Shown here one piece after another: positions 1 to 6,398 of a stretch of 7,984 bases of DNA. Positions within the stretch are counted from its first letter, which is position 1, and each line of letters begins with the position of its first letter. The notes below the pieces were generated by a model, which saw nothing but the letters and a program-made list of their open reading frames with translations, did no database searches and was not told the DNA's origin. Location of the stretch: positions 1 to 7,984 of the forward strand of contig CALDJV010000016.1 of NCBI GenBank assembly GCA_937899305.1. The letters run 5' to 3'. The DNA is from an uncultured Cytophagaceae bacterium (lineage in GTDB: Bacteria; Bacteroidota; Bacteroidia; Cytophagales; Microscillaceae). Made by a program: the position numbers and the translations under genes.

Positions 1-197
1 GAGGTAAAAAAATAAGTGTTCCATTGAAGTGAAAAATTAAAAATGGTGTAAAGCAGAGTTAAACGAAAAGTTAAAAAGAAGTGAGCTATGTAACGCTCCC
101 TCTGGGCGATGCTTCCTTTGTTGGGGCAAGCATGAAAAATGAGCGTAAAGTGCTACAAATGAATCAGGGCCTTAGGAACCATTTAAAAGTAAAACAA

Positions 198-902
198 TTA
201 ATAACCAATCGCCTCCTGCTGTTTTTGTTCGTCCTTCACAATTTTGCCATCTTCCAGCGTCACCACCCTTTGGGCTCGGTTGATTACTCGGGGATCGTGG
301 GTAGAAAACACAAATGTGATGTTTTCTTCTTGATTGAGGCGCACCATAATATCGAGTAAATTTTCGGCTGATTTTGAGTCCAAATTTGCAGTAGGTTCGT
401 CAGCCAATACAAATTGAGGCTTAGAAGCGAGTGCTCGAGCTACTGCTACCCGTTGTTGTTGCCCTCCCGACAACTCCGAAGGGCGATTATTCAAACGATC
501 TCCCAAGCCTACTTCGTTGAGTAATTCAGTGGCTCGTTGATGCACTTCTTTTTTAGACTTTTTTTGTAGTTGCATAATGAAAGCCACATTTTCAAGAGCA
601 GTCAATACCGGAATGAGATTGTAGGCCTGAAATACAAAGCCAATATTATTCAAGCGAAAGTTGATCAACTGACTTTCCTTGAGTTTGGTGATATCTTGCT
701 TGCCTACTTCTACCAAACCCGCCGAAGGCCGATCCAATCCTCCAATAATGTTTAATAAAGTACTTTTACCCGAGCCCGAAGGCCCTACAATAGCGGTAAA
801 CTCTCCTTTCTTGATCAATAAATTTACCCCATTGAGAGCCTGTACTGGTATTTTGGTTTCGTTATATACCTTGGTGATATTTTCGGTCTTGATTACTTCC
901 AT
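198..902 (-). CDS. LolD/MacB-type ABC transporter ATP-binding protein
   Basis: A 234-residue cytoplasmic ATPase with every nucleotide-binding motif intact. These are Walker A GPSGSGKST (40-48), Q-loop Gln92 in FVFQAYNLIP, signature LSGGQ (144-148), Walker B FVLADE (164-169, catalytic Glu169), D-loop ANLD (172-175) and switch His202 in STHD. The length and the wording around the Q-loop and signature match the LolD/MacB/FtsE-like group, which drives export or lipoprotein release with FtsX-fold permeases rather than import. The obvious partners are the two permeases at 2164-4665, since no permease gene touches this one. Its start lies 35 bp after the SDR stop, so the two are probably co-transcribed. 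There is no clear Shine-Dalgarno; the leader is A-rich. Family assignment is secure. Pairing with the local permeases is inferred from context, and the substrate cannot be told from the ATPase. Confidence 0.95.
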   Translation of the reverse strand: MEVIKTENITKVYNETKIPVQALNGVNLLIKKGEFTAIVGPSGSGKSTLLNIIGGLDRPSAGLVEVGKQDITKLKESQLINFRLNNIGFVFQAYNLIPVLTALENVAFIMQLQKKSKKEVHQRATELLNEVGLGDRLNNRPSELSGGQQQRVAVARALASKPQFVLADEPTANLDSKSAENLLDIMVRLNQEENITFVFSTHDPRVINRAQRVVTLEDGKIVKDEQKQQEAIGY

Positions 903-937
903 GTCGTTGTTGTTTTTGATTCAGAGTTTGTATACTG

Positions 938-1861
938 CTACGCTCCAATGCCCAGAGCTTCGTGAGGTCCTTGCCCGTCCTGTAAGGCAAAATCGATAAA
1001 ATAATCTCTTAAATGATGCCCACCATATTGGGGTGCCAGTGCTTTGTTTTGAGCAGCACTGATAAAAAAACTAAATAAATCGGCTTGCTGACGGTTGAAG
1101 GGTTTGATGAGGGCTATCATAATTTTGGTGAGCCAAATGGGAAGTTTTACAAATCGTGGTTTTTTGTTTAACAAGTCAAAAGCCATTTCACCGATTTGCT
1201 GATAGGTAAAAACCTCCTGACCTCCTGCCGATATTTCTTTAGCCAAACTTGCATCCTGCTGAAAAGCTTGTACACAAACTCTAGCCAAATCTTCACCGTG
1301 AATGGGATTGATCATTCCCTGACCGTTGCCTACTACAAAAACTCGACCTTGTTGTGCCATCACCATAAACTCGCTCATGTCAGAGTAATACCCAGTGGGG
1401 CGGATGATGCAGTAATCTAAGCCTGAGGATTGTAGGTCTTGTACAAAGGCTTCGCGGGCCTGAGCCACTTTGATCTTATTGGCCAGTTGAGGTCCTTGAA
1501 AAACCGATACAAAAACAAACCGTGCTACTTGTTGAGCCACTGCCAAATCCAATAGGTTTTTGTTACCCTGATAGTCTACTTCCCAAAAGGTAAGTCCGTC
1601 TTTCTGCCGCGTAATTCCAATAGACGAAAACACCCAATCGATGTCGTCAAAAATGCCCTGAAGGGTTTCGGGTTGAGTAACTTCACCCTGAAATACCTCA
1701 TCTACCAAATCAGCAATGGCTGGTTCGCCAAATTTTCCGATTTGGGTTAGCTTCTTAGGATTTCGGGCCAGTACGCGTACCCAATAGCCTTGTTTTTTGA
1801 GTTCTTGTACTACGTATTTTCCTAAATATCCGGTAGCTCCGGCAACTAATACTTTTTTCAT
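938..1861 (-). CDS. NmrA/YbjT-like atypical SDR-family NAD(P)-binding protein
   Basis: A 307-residue soluble protein with an N-terminal Rossmann fold. The glycine motif GATGYLG sits at 8-14, directly after the first strand, and R30/R33 follow strand two, which suggests NADP(H) preference. The motif FVFVSVF (115-121) is the strand that normally carries the catalytic serine. The usual YxxxK pair is absent: the region reads NKIKVAQAREAF (128-139), giving a KxxxxxE arrangement as in atypical SDRs of the NmrA/YbjT type. RPTGYY (154-159) is the expected substrate-side loop. Such proteins act as oxidoreductases, redox sensors or assembly factors, and the sequence does not decide between these. The gene starts 302 bp after the permease stop, beyond a repeat tract, and precedes the ABC ATPase by 35 bp. 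A role in modifying or sensing what the transporter moves is only an inference. Confidence 0.87.
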   Translation of the reverse strand: MKKVLVAGATGYLGKYVVQELKKQGYWVRVLARNPKKLTQIGKFGEPAIADLVDEVFQGEVTQPETLQGIFDDIDWVFSSIGITRQKDGLTFWEVDYQGNKNLLDLAVAQQVARFVFVSVFQGPQLANKIKVAQAREAFVQDLQSSGLDYCIIRPTGYYSDMSEFMVMAQQGRVFVVGNGQGMINPIHGEDLARVCVQAFQQDASLAKEISAGGQEVFTYQQIGEMAFDLLNKKPRFVKLPIWLTKIMIALIKPFNRQQADLFSFFISAAQNKALAPQYGGHHLRDYFIDFALQDGQGPHEALGIGA

Positions 1862-2163
1862 GGTAATATGATTTTAATTTTCTATTGTTACATTGTTCCG
1901 CCTTCGGCTGATGGTTACATTGTTAAATGGTTATATTGCTTTATTGTTACATTGTTCCGCTTCGCTCATTGTTAAATTGTTGCGCGAGGCGCTATAATGA
2001 TTTTTGATGATTGATTGTTAATTATTCCGCTTTGCGCTACCGTGGACTATGGACCGTCGACTGTGGACTAAAAAAACTATTGACCATCGACATGGACTAA
2101 AGAATCTATGGACTCAAAAGCAAAAAACTACCAACTCCTGACTACCAACTCCCAACTAAAGAT
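1862..2163. repeat. gene-free gap filled with three short-repeat types
   Basis: This 302-bp gap has no credible ORF and is made of patchy short repeats. On the + strand, the 19-mer TATTGTTACATTGTTCCGC occurs exactly at 1883-1901 and 1942-1960, embedded in further TTGTTA/ATTGTT variants to about 2025 and in short CG-rich inserts such as CCTTCGGCTG. From about 2042 to 2115 there is a second type, degenerate copies of TGGACTATGGACC / TCGACTGTGGACT. From 2127 to 2160 there is a third, ACTACCAACTCC at 2127-2138 and 2141-2152 followed by another partial copy. I recall similar mosaics between genes in Cytophagales genomes, which suggests dispersed repeats rather than a gene-specific element. No intrinsic terminator or convincing promoter is visible here, so whether the permease transcript runs on into the SDR gene is open. 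Confidence 0.8.
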
Positions 2164-3411
2164 CTAAATCTTACGAATGGCTTCTACTGGTTTTAGTTTC
2201 AATGCCTTGAGGGCTGGATAAATGGCGGACAATAAAGCTGCCATGACGACCATCATTCCAATTTGCATATAATATTTGGTGGCCAACCTAGGGCGTACAA
2301 TGGTGTCATAGCCAAAGCTCTCGAGTCCAGATGAAAACATGCTTAGGTCAATGCCATGAATGCTGGTATATTGAATCGTTCCCCAAGCCAGCAATACCCC
2401 AATCGGAGCCCCCACACAAGTCAAAAAGAAGGTTTCAGTAACGATCATTTTAAATAATCGAGTTTTGCTCATCCCTACTGCCATCAGCATGCCCAATTCG
2501 CGGGTACGCTCCAACACTGCCATCAGCATGGTGTTCACAATGCCCATCGAAAGCCCCAATAGAATGATGCCTACAAAAATGTATAGCATTTGGCTCATCA
2601 TACTGTTGACATAAGCCAAATCAGGCGAAGTTTGCTTCCAACTTTGTATCAAATTATCAGGCGTTTCGAGTTGGTTATTGAGTTGTTTTACCAAACCAGG
2701 TGCCTGCTGATAGTCGCTGACTCGGCACACAATGTGGTGAATGATTTGATCATTGTTCAACAAACCCCGTAAGTCAGTGTTCCGAACAAACACATTGGAT
2801 TCATCATAAGCAGCGTTGCTTGATTTATAAATGCCTACTACCCGAAAAGCTCCTGAAATAATCTCCCCTTGTTCGTTTTGAAAGGTGAGCACCACTTTAG
2901 AGCGTAGCTTGAGCTTGAGTCTTTTGGCCAACTTTTGCCCAATTACGACTGGGTTTCTTTTGATACCTTCGAAGTATTTTCCCTGAATGATTTTCTCGTG
3001 CAGACTAAATACTTTAGTTTCATTTTTTAAATCTATTCCGTGGATTTGAGCGCCAAACCCACCCGCACTGCTAGAAGCCATCCCGATGGCGCTGACTCGG
3101 GTAGTGGTGGCTACGATTTGGGGATTCTTTTGGAGTTGAAGCACCATTTTGGGAGCCTCTTCGAGTGCATATTTTATCAATTTGTCTTCGTCGTATTTGG
3201 CATGCTGAATGGTGATATGGCCCACGAAATTATTGAGTTGGGCTTTTACCCGTTGGTTGTTCATACCCATCGAGAAGGCCAATACAAACACCCCGGCCCA
3301 AATCCCCAATAAAACCGATACAATGACCACTCCGCTTCGGGTAGGATTTCGCCAAATGTTTTTCCAAGCTATTTTAATAATCATCATCTTATCTAATGTT
3401 TTAATTGTCAT
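2164..3411 (-). CDS. LolC/LolE-like (FtsX/MacB-fold) ABC permease, second of pair
   Basis: A 415-residue inner-membrane permease with the one-plus-three layout of the LolCDE/MacB family. A conserved amphipathic start (IIKIAWKNIWRNPTRS, 11-26) leads into TM1 (about 28-48). A large periplasmic domain follows (about 50-270, with VGHITIQH at 63-70), then TM2 (about 275-299), TM3 (322-345) and TM4 (381-402). The cytosolic loop ERTRELGMLMAVGMSKTRLF (301-320) is the coupling helix that contacts the ATPase, and the PVEAIR ending is also typical. The gene begins 9 bp after the stop of the first permease. An AGGAG on the coding strand (3429-3425), inside the end of that gene, sits 13 nt before the chosen ATG. 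Met9 and Met10 (3387, 3384) would trim it to the usual family start and remain possible. Probable partner of the first permease in a heterodimer. Confidence 0.93.
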   Translation of the reverse strand: MTIKTLDKMMIIKIAWKNIWRNPTRSGVVIVSVLLGIWAGVFVLAFSMGMNNQRVKAQLNNFVGHITIQHAKYDEDKLIKYALEEAPKMVLQLQKNPQIVATTTRVSAIGMASSSAGGFGAQIHGIDLKNETKVFSLHEKIIQGKYFEGIKRNPVVIGQKLAKRLKLKLRSKVVLTFQNEQGEIISGAFRVVGIYKSSNAAYDESNVFVRNTDLRGLLNNDQIIHHIVCRVSDYQQAPGLVKQLNNQLETPDNLIQSWKQTSPDLAYVNSMMSQMLYIFVGIILLGLSMGIVNTMLMAVLERTRELGMLMAVGMSKTRLFKMIVTETFFLTCVGAPIGVLLAWGTIQYTSIHGIDLSMFSSGLESFGYDTIVRPRLATKYYMQIGMMVVMAALLSAIYPALKALKLKPVEAIRKI

Positions 3412-3420
3412 GGTTAATGT

Positions 3421-4665
3421 TCAACTCCTGAGCGCATCTATCACTACTATTTTTTTGGTATGTATCAGCGGATAAATCGCAATGACGAGGGTTAGAAAGA
3501 ACACAATGATGGCTTGAGTGGTATAGATGCTAGGATCGGTAGAAAAAGGCAGAATGGGTTCCATTCCATATTCCTCTACCACTTTGGCCATTTCTCCCCG
3601 TAGAGGAATTGGATTTTGATGAAAATACCAAGTAATGGGGAAGCTAATGGCTATTCCCGCCAATATTCCTAAAGTGGCCAGCAACAGCATTTCCAAAAAA
3701 ACCAAAAGCCCCAAATGAAAACGTTTCATGCCAATGCCAATCAATACCCCAAATTCGTGACGCCTTTCAGAGGTCATCATCAATACTGTACCCAGAATAC
3801 CAAAGCCCAAAATCATGTAAAATACCCCCATCATAATTTTTCCGGCTTGTTTGTCGGCATCAATCATTTGTACAATATCAGGTGCCATGGTCTTCCAATC
3901 AATGCTTTCGTAAGCTTCTTCACTTTGACTGGTCTTGGTCATTTTTGCCAGGGTTACTTGCAGGGCTTGAGTTACCAGGTCTAGTTTTTTGGCATTTTTC
4001 AAACGTATACAATAGGCAGTCAAGCGATTGTTGGCAGCAAACAATTCCTGGGCCGTGGTGAGCGGGAGGTACACCAACGACTTGTTCAGCTCAGGATTGG
4101 CCATTTTGATAATGCCCTTGACAAGGTATTTGCCAGTAGCAGTTTGCCCTCTAAACCCTTGACCAAGCAATACCAACGAATCATTTACCTGAAGCTTGAG
4201 ATACGCTGCCATTCCCTCAGTGATCAACACGGCTTCTTCGGTACGACGCGTTAGGTGATGCCCCTTGAGGAGTTTTTGCTCAGGGTTTGATAGACTCTTT
4301 TCGGCTTCGGGATCAATGCCCATGATCAATCCGGCCCGACTTCTTTCTAGACCTGCTACCAAGGCGTAACTATCTAACCGAGGAACCACTGCTTGCACCT
4401 GGTTGGTTTTTTGTAAAGCTTGGAGTAGGGCAGGAGTGTCAGCAAAAGAATTGTCCAGGTTTTGTTCTTCCCAATATCCTTTTTGGTGAATTTGGAGATG
4501 GCCTAAAAAAGAGCCTACCATACTGTTTACCATGCGTTCGGTAGCGCCTACCTTCATAGACCGCTGGATAACTGATAAAAACACCGCAAAGAAGATGGAT
4601 GAAATGGTAACAATCGTACGGCGACGGTTTCTCCATATATTTCTCCAGGCTAATTTGATATACAT
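3421..4665 (-). CDS. LolC/LolE-like (FtsX/MacB-fold) ABC permease, first of pair
   Basis: A 414-residue inner-membrane permease. The start MYIKLAWRNIWRNRRRT (1-17) matches the opening of the second permease. TM1 is at about 18-36, a periplasmic domain at about 40-270 (with FLGHLQIH at 53-60), TM2 at 276-298, TM3 at about 317-347 and TM4 at about 382-402. The coupling loop SERRHEFGVLIGIGMKRFHL (299-318) is the expected ATPase contact, and the protein ends in DALRS, like the family's EALR terminus. It is clearly related to the second permease but diverged in the periplasmic domain, as LolC and LolE are from each other. The gene follows the LolA-like gene by 28 bp, lacks a recognisable Shine-Dalgarno, and is almost certainly in the same transcript. 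Substrate is inferred only as something handed to a LolA-like carrier. Confidence 0.93.
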   Translation of the reverse strand: MYIKLAWRNIWRNRRRTIVTISSIFFAVFLSVIQRSMKVGATERMVNSMVGSFLGHLQIHQKGYWEEQNLDNSFADTPALLQALQKTNQVQAVVPRLDSYALVAGLERSRAGLIMGIDPEAEKSLSNPEQKLLKGHHLTRRTEEAVLITEGMAAYLKLQVNDSLVLLGQGFRGQTATGKYLVKGIIKMANPELNKSLVYLPLTTAQELFAANNRLTAYCIRLKNAKKLDLVTQALQVTLAKMTKTSQSEEAYESIDWKTMAPDIVQMIDADKQAGKIMMGVFYMILGFGILGTVLMMTSERRHEFGVLIGIGMKRFHLGLLVFLEMLLLATLGILAGIAISFPITWYFHQNPIPLRGEMAKVVEEYGMEPILPFSTDPSIYTTQAIIVFFLTLVIAIYPLIHTKKIVVIDALRS

Positions 4666-4693
4666 TTTCTGATGAGTTAGTGGGTAATGATGG

Positions 4694-5467
4694 TTATCGT
4701 ACTCTTTTTAAATTTTGTACTGAGAAAAAGCCATTACTAATGGGCTTATTAAACACCATGCTTTTGTATTCCAGCACCGTTTTTTGGTTGGGCGTATCGG
4801 CTGGAATCATTTCTAGTCTAGAAGGAATGGTTCGCCCACCCAGGTTTCGTATTTTGCTGCCTCGCATGGTATTTACCAAATAGCCATCTTCATCGTACAT
4901 TTTACTTTGCAGTTGCAAAAAGCCTTGTTTCGAGATCCACATCTCTACTTTTCCCCATACTACCGGAGCGTTGGGCTTGGGAGTAAGCAATATTTTGTAG
5001 CAACTGCGCCCTTCTATGGTCTCCGAACCCTTGATTTGGTGCGTGTAGTCGTTTACAATAGAAGATTGACGGACCAAATCGTCATTGGTAAAATCGGAAC
5101 CCATCCAAGACTGATTCATCATGGAAGGAGGCATCTTCACAACACGTCCTACTTTAGGAAGCCAATTCCACATTTCACGGGTGCGTTTCAAGTAGCCACT
5201 GCCTTTGTCCCGAGCTGGTTTTTTGATGAGGATAAGCGAAAATTGGCTCCCCTTGGACCAGGACTTCATTTCTACGGTCCTTTGCCATTTGGGGCGGATA
5301 ATGGTCATCGTCATTACTCCTTGCGAGGTATTCCCCTGAATCTGATCATTGGATTTTCGTACGATTTCAGTGGCATTTTGGGCCTGCAACGGGGCTACAA
5401 ACCCTAGCAGTATTCCTAGTAGCATCCAGTGGAAGTATTTATTTGGTTTAAATATCTTGTAAGTCAT
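4694..5467 (-). CDS. LolA-like outer membrane lipoprotein-sorting protein
   Basis: A 257-residue exported protein. A basic N-terminus and hydrophobic core (about 13-26) lead to a signal peptidase I site at about LQA29/Q30. There is no lipobox cysteine, so it should be soluble in the periplasm. The mature part has the marks of the LolA-like family usually annotated as outer membrane lipoprotein-sorting protein (PF17131, from memory): RDKGSGYLKRTREMWNW (86-102), MMNQSWMGSDFTNDDLV (116-132), GSKIRNLGGRTIPSRLEM (203-220) and the C-terminal FSVQNLKRV. This family has the open half-barrel that shields acyl chains, but it is not orthologous to housekeeping LolA. It heads the operon with the two permeases, and a TetR-type operator lies 19 bp before its ATG. 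Role inferred: periplasmic carrier for a lipid or lipoprotein released by the ABC complex. Confidence 0.9.
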   Translation of the reverse strand: MTYKIFKPNKYFHWMLLGILLGFVAPLQAQNATEIVRKSNDQIQGNTSQGVMTMTIIRPKWQRTVEMKSWSKGSQFSLILIKKPARDKGSGYLKRTREMWNWLPKVGRVVKMPPSMMNQSWMGSDFTNDDLVRQSSIVNDYTHQIKGSETIEGRSCYKILLTPKPNAPVVWGKVEMWISKQGFLQLQSKMYDEDGYLVNTMRGSKIRNLGGRTIPSRLEMIPADTPNQKTVLEYKSMVFNKPISNGFFSVQNLKRVR

Positions 5468-5486
5468 ATGGATATATAGTTTATGG

Positions 5487-5502
5487 TTGACCGTTTAGTC
5501 AA
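5487..5502. promoter_or_regulatory. predicted TetR operator upstream of the LolA-like gene
   Basis: The + strand reads TTGACCGTTTAGTCAA, with perfect 5-bp arms TTGAC/GTCAA around 6 bp. It is 14 of 16 identical to the site before tetR and 12 of 14 (core) to the one at 5679-5692. It ends 19 bp before the LolA-like ATG, a suitable place for repression. A weak -10-like TAAAAT (coding strand, 5509-5504) abuts it, but I see no matching upstream element, so the promoter itself is uncertain. Binding by the adjacent TetR protein is inferred. Confidence 0.7.
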
Positions 5503-5678
5503 TATTTTACTTTAAAAATATTCACTTTTCTTTTGTCTTAGAAAGGTGATTGGATGATGGATATTTAATTTTTAATTGACCCATCGTTCACTTATAAATA
5601 CGTACTCCTTGATGAATTGTTCTTTGTTTTACCAATATAAGTTATAATTACCTGATTTTCAGTAACTTTATTTTTGAC

Positions 5679-5692
5679 TGACTGGTTAGTCA
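5679..5692. promoter_or_regulatory. predicted TetR operator between tetR and the LolA-like gene
   Basis: The + strand core TGACTGGTTAGTCA has perfect 5-bp arms TGACT/AGTCA around 4 bp, the most symmetric of the three sites. A further TGAC immediately precedes it (5675-5678). It lies 11 bp from the tetR terminator and 211 bp upstream of the LolA-like ATG, so it may mark a distal promoter for the operon or a second contact for a looping or cooperative repressor. I see no good TTG/TAnnTTTG promoter next to it. Confidence 0.6.
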
Positions 5693-5703
5693 TTAATATA
5701 ATC

Positions 5704-5729
5704 AAAAAAAATCCTTTTGCGAAAAAGGA
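5704..5729 (-). terminator. intrinsic terminator of tetR
   Basis: On the minus strand, a 7-bp stem TCCTTTT/AAAAGGA closes a 4-nt loop (5729-5723 with 5718-5712, loop 5722-5719) and is followed at once by eight T residues (5711-5704). The stem begins 1 nt after the tetR TGA. It should end the tetR transcript and make the carrier/permease operon depend on its own promoter in 5468-5703. The stem is AT-rich, so some read-through is possible. Confidence 0.8.
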
Positions 5730-5730
5730 C

Positions 5731-6321
5731 TCAACGAGGATCAGCTCTTTGCGCTTCAAACTCGTCGGCTACGCTTTCTATGACCTCATCGATGGGGTAG
5801 AACTTAGGTGCCAAAATATAATTGATACAGATACCATCAATCATAGAACCTAGCTTGATGGCTTCTATCGTTGGATTGGCAAAACTCAATTCTTCCATCA
5901 TCGCAGTTACTTTGTGCATCCAGCGGCCCATCTCGGCCCCATACTGTCGTTTGAGGTACTCAGTAAATTGGAATGAAAGTCGGGTATAAAACTGCCAGAA
6001 TTCAATGTCGGCTTTCATGGAGTCACGCAAAGTATACAACATTTGCCGGATGATCACCTCGGCGGGCTCGGTACTGTCATACAAAGCTTTGAAGGTATCT
6101 CCTAGTTTTTCGAAAAACATATCCAACACCGTCTCGAGTAGCTTTTGTTTGTTCTCGAAATAGTTATAGACCAACCCCTTAGAAATGTTCGCAGTTTTGG
6201 CGATCATATCTATGCTGGTAGCCTCATAACCTTTTTCTCCAAACAAGCGAAGTGCTACTTGTAGGATTTCGTCTTTGCGCTCTTGTCGAATATTGGCAAA
6301 TTGTTCCGCTGTTCTTGGCAT
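5731..6321 (-). CDS. TetR/AcrR-family transcriptional repressor
   Basis: A 196-residue DNA-binding protein of normal TetR length. The N-terminal three-helix domain covers about 14-62: RKDEILQVALRLFGEKGYEATS (15-36), then the helix-turn-helix with recognition segment ISKGLVYNYFENKQKLL (46-62), which carries the family's SKGxxYxYFxxKxxL pattern. Residues from about 65 on form the variable all-helical ligand-binding and dimerisation domain, rich in aromatics (FWQFYTRLSFQF, 108-119), suggesting a hydrophobic ligand. The gene is monocistronic by its terminator. Its own upstream region carries an operator-like palindrome ending 10 bp before the ATG, repeated upstream of the LolA-like gene, so it most likely represses itself and that operon until a ligand binds. 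The ligand is unknown; a lipid or membrane-stress compound would fit the neighbourhood. Confidence 0.93.
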   Translation of the reverse strand: MPRTAEQFANIRQERKDEILQVALRLFGEKGYEATSIDMIAKTANISKGLVYNYFENKQKLLETVLDMFFEKLGDTFKALYDSTEPAEVIIRQMLYTLRDSMKADIEFWQFYTRLSFQFTEYLKRQYGAEMGRWMHKVTAMMEELSFANPTIEAIKLGSMIDGICINYILAPKFYPIDEVIESVADEFEAQRADPR

Positions 6322-6331
6322 ATGTTTTTGA

Positions 6332-6347
6332 TTAACCGTTCAGTCAA
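6332..6347. promoter_or_regulatory. predicted TetR autoregulatory operator
   Basis: The + strand reads TTAACCGTTCAGTCAA, differing at 2 of 16 positions from the site before the LolA-like gene. It starts 10 bp upstream of the tetR ATG and directly downstream of the candidate -7 box, so it would cover the transcription start. The arms are less symmetric here (TTAAC/GTCAA), suggesting weaker binding, as is common for an autoregulatory site. TetR binding is inferred. Confidence 0.68.
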
Positions 6348-6349
6348 TG

Positions 6350-6380
6350 CAAAATACGGGAATAAAATTGAGAAGTTCAA
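6350..6380 (-). promoter_or_regulatory. candidate tetR promoter
   Basis: On the minus strand a TTG (6380-6378) is followed after 21 nt by TATTTTG (6356-6350). This resembles the Bacteroidota -33/-7 pattern TTTG and TAnnTTTG, although the -7 box has one base fewer between TA and TTTG. The predicted start would fall inside the operator at 6332-6347. The match is imperfect, but its position supports it. Confidence 0.45.
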
Positions 6381-6398
6381 GTTTTGTGGATGATTATC

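Noticed and set aside
81..359. A 92-codon + strand frame beginning at GTG
   Set aside because: It lies largely antisense to the ATPase gene, shows no recognisable domain, and its composition fits a shadow of the minus-strand reading frame.
1883..2160. CRISPR array or tandem satellite
   Set aside because: Repeat units are short, degenerate and irregularly spaced, with no constant-length spacers; no cas-like gene is present.
4907..5407. A 166-codon + strand frame
   Set aside because: It is wholly antisense to the LolA-like gene, whose protein has clear family motifs and a signal peptide; nothing recognisable is encoded on the + strand.
5472..5501. Sigma70-like TTGACT-18-TATATA in front of the LolA-like gene
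   Set aside because: The -10 element would end only a few bases before the ATG, leaving no leader, and the TTGAC is explained by the operator arm.
5577..5590. A fourth possible operator, TGACCCATCGTTCA
   Set aside because: Only 9 of 14 positions match the site at 5487-5502 and the arms are not symmetric; expected by chance in this AT-rich gap.
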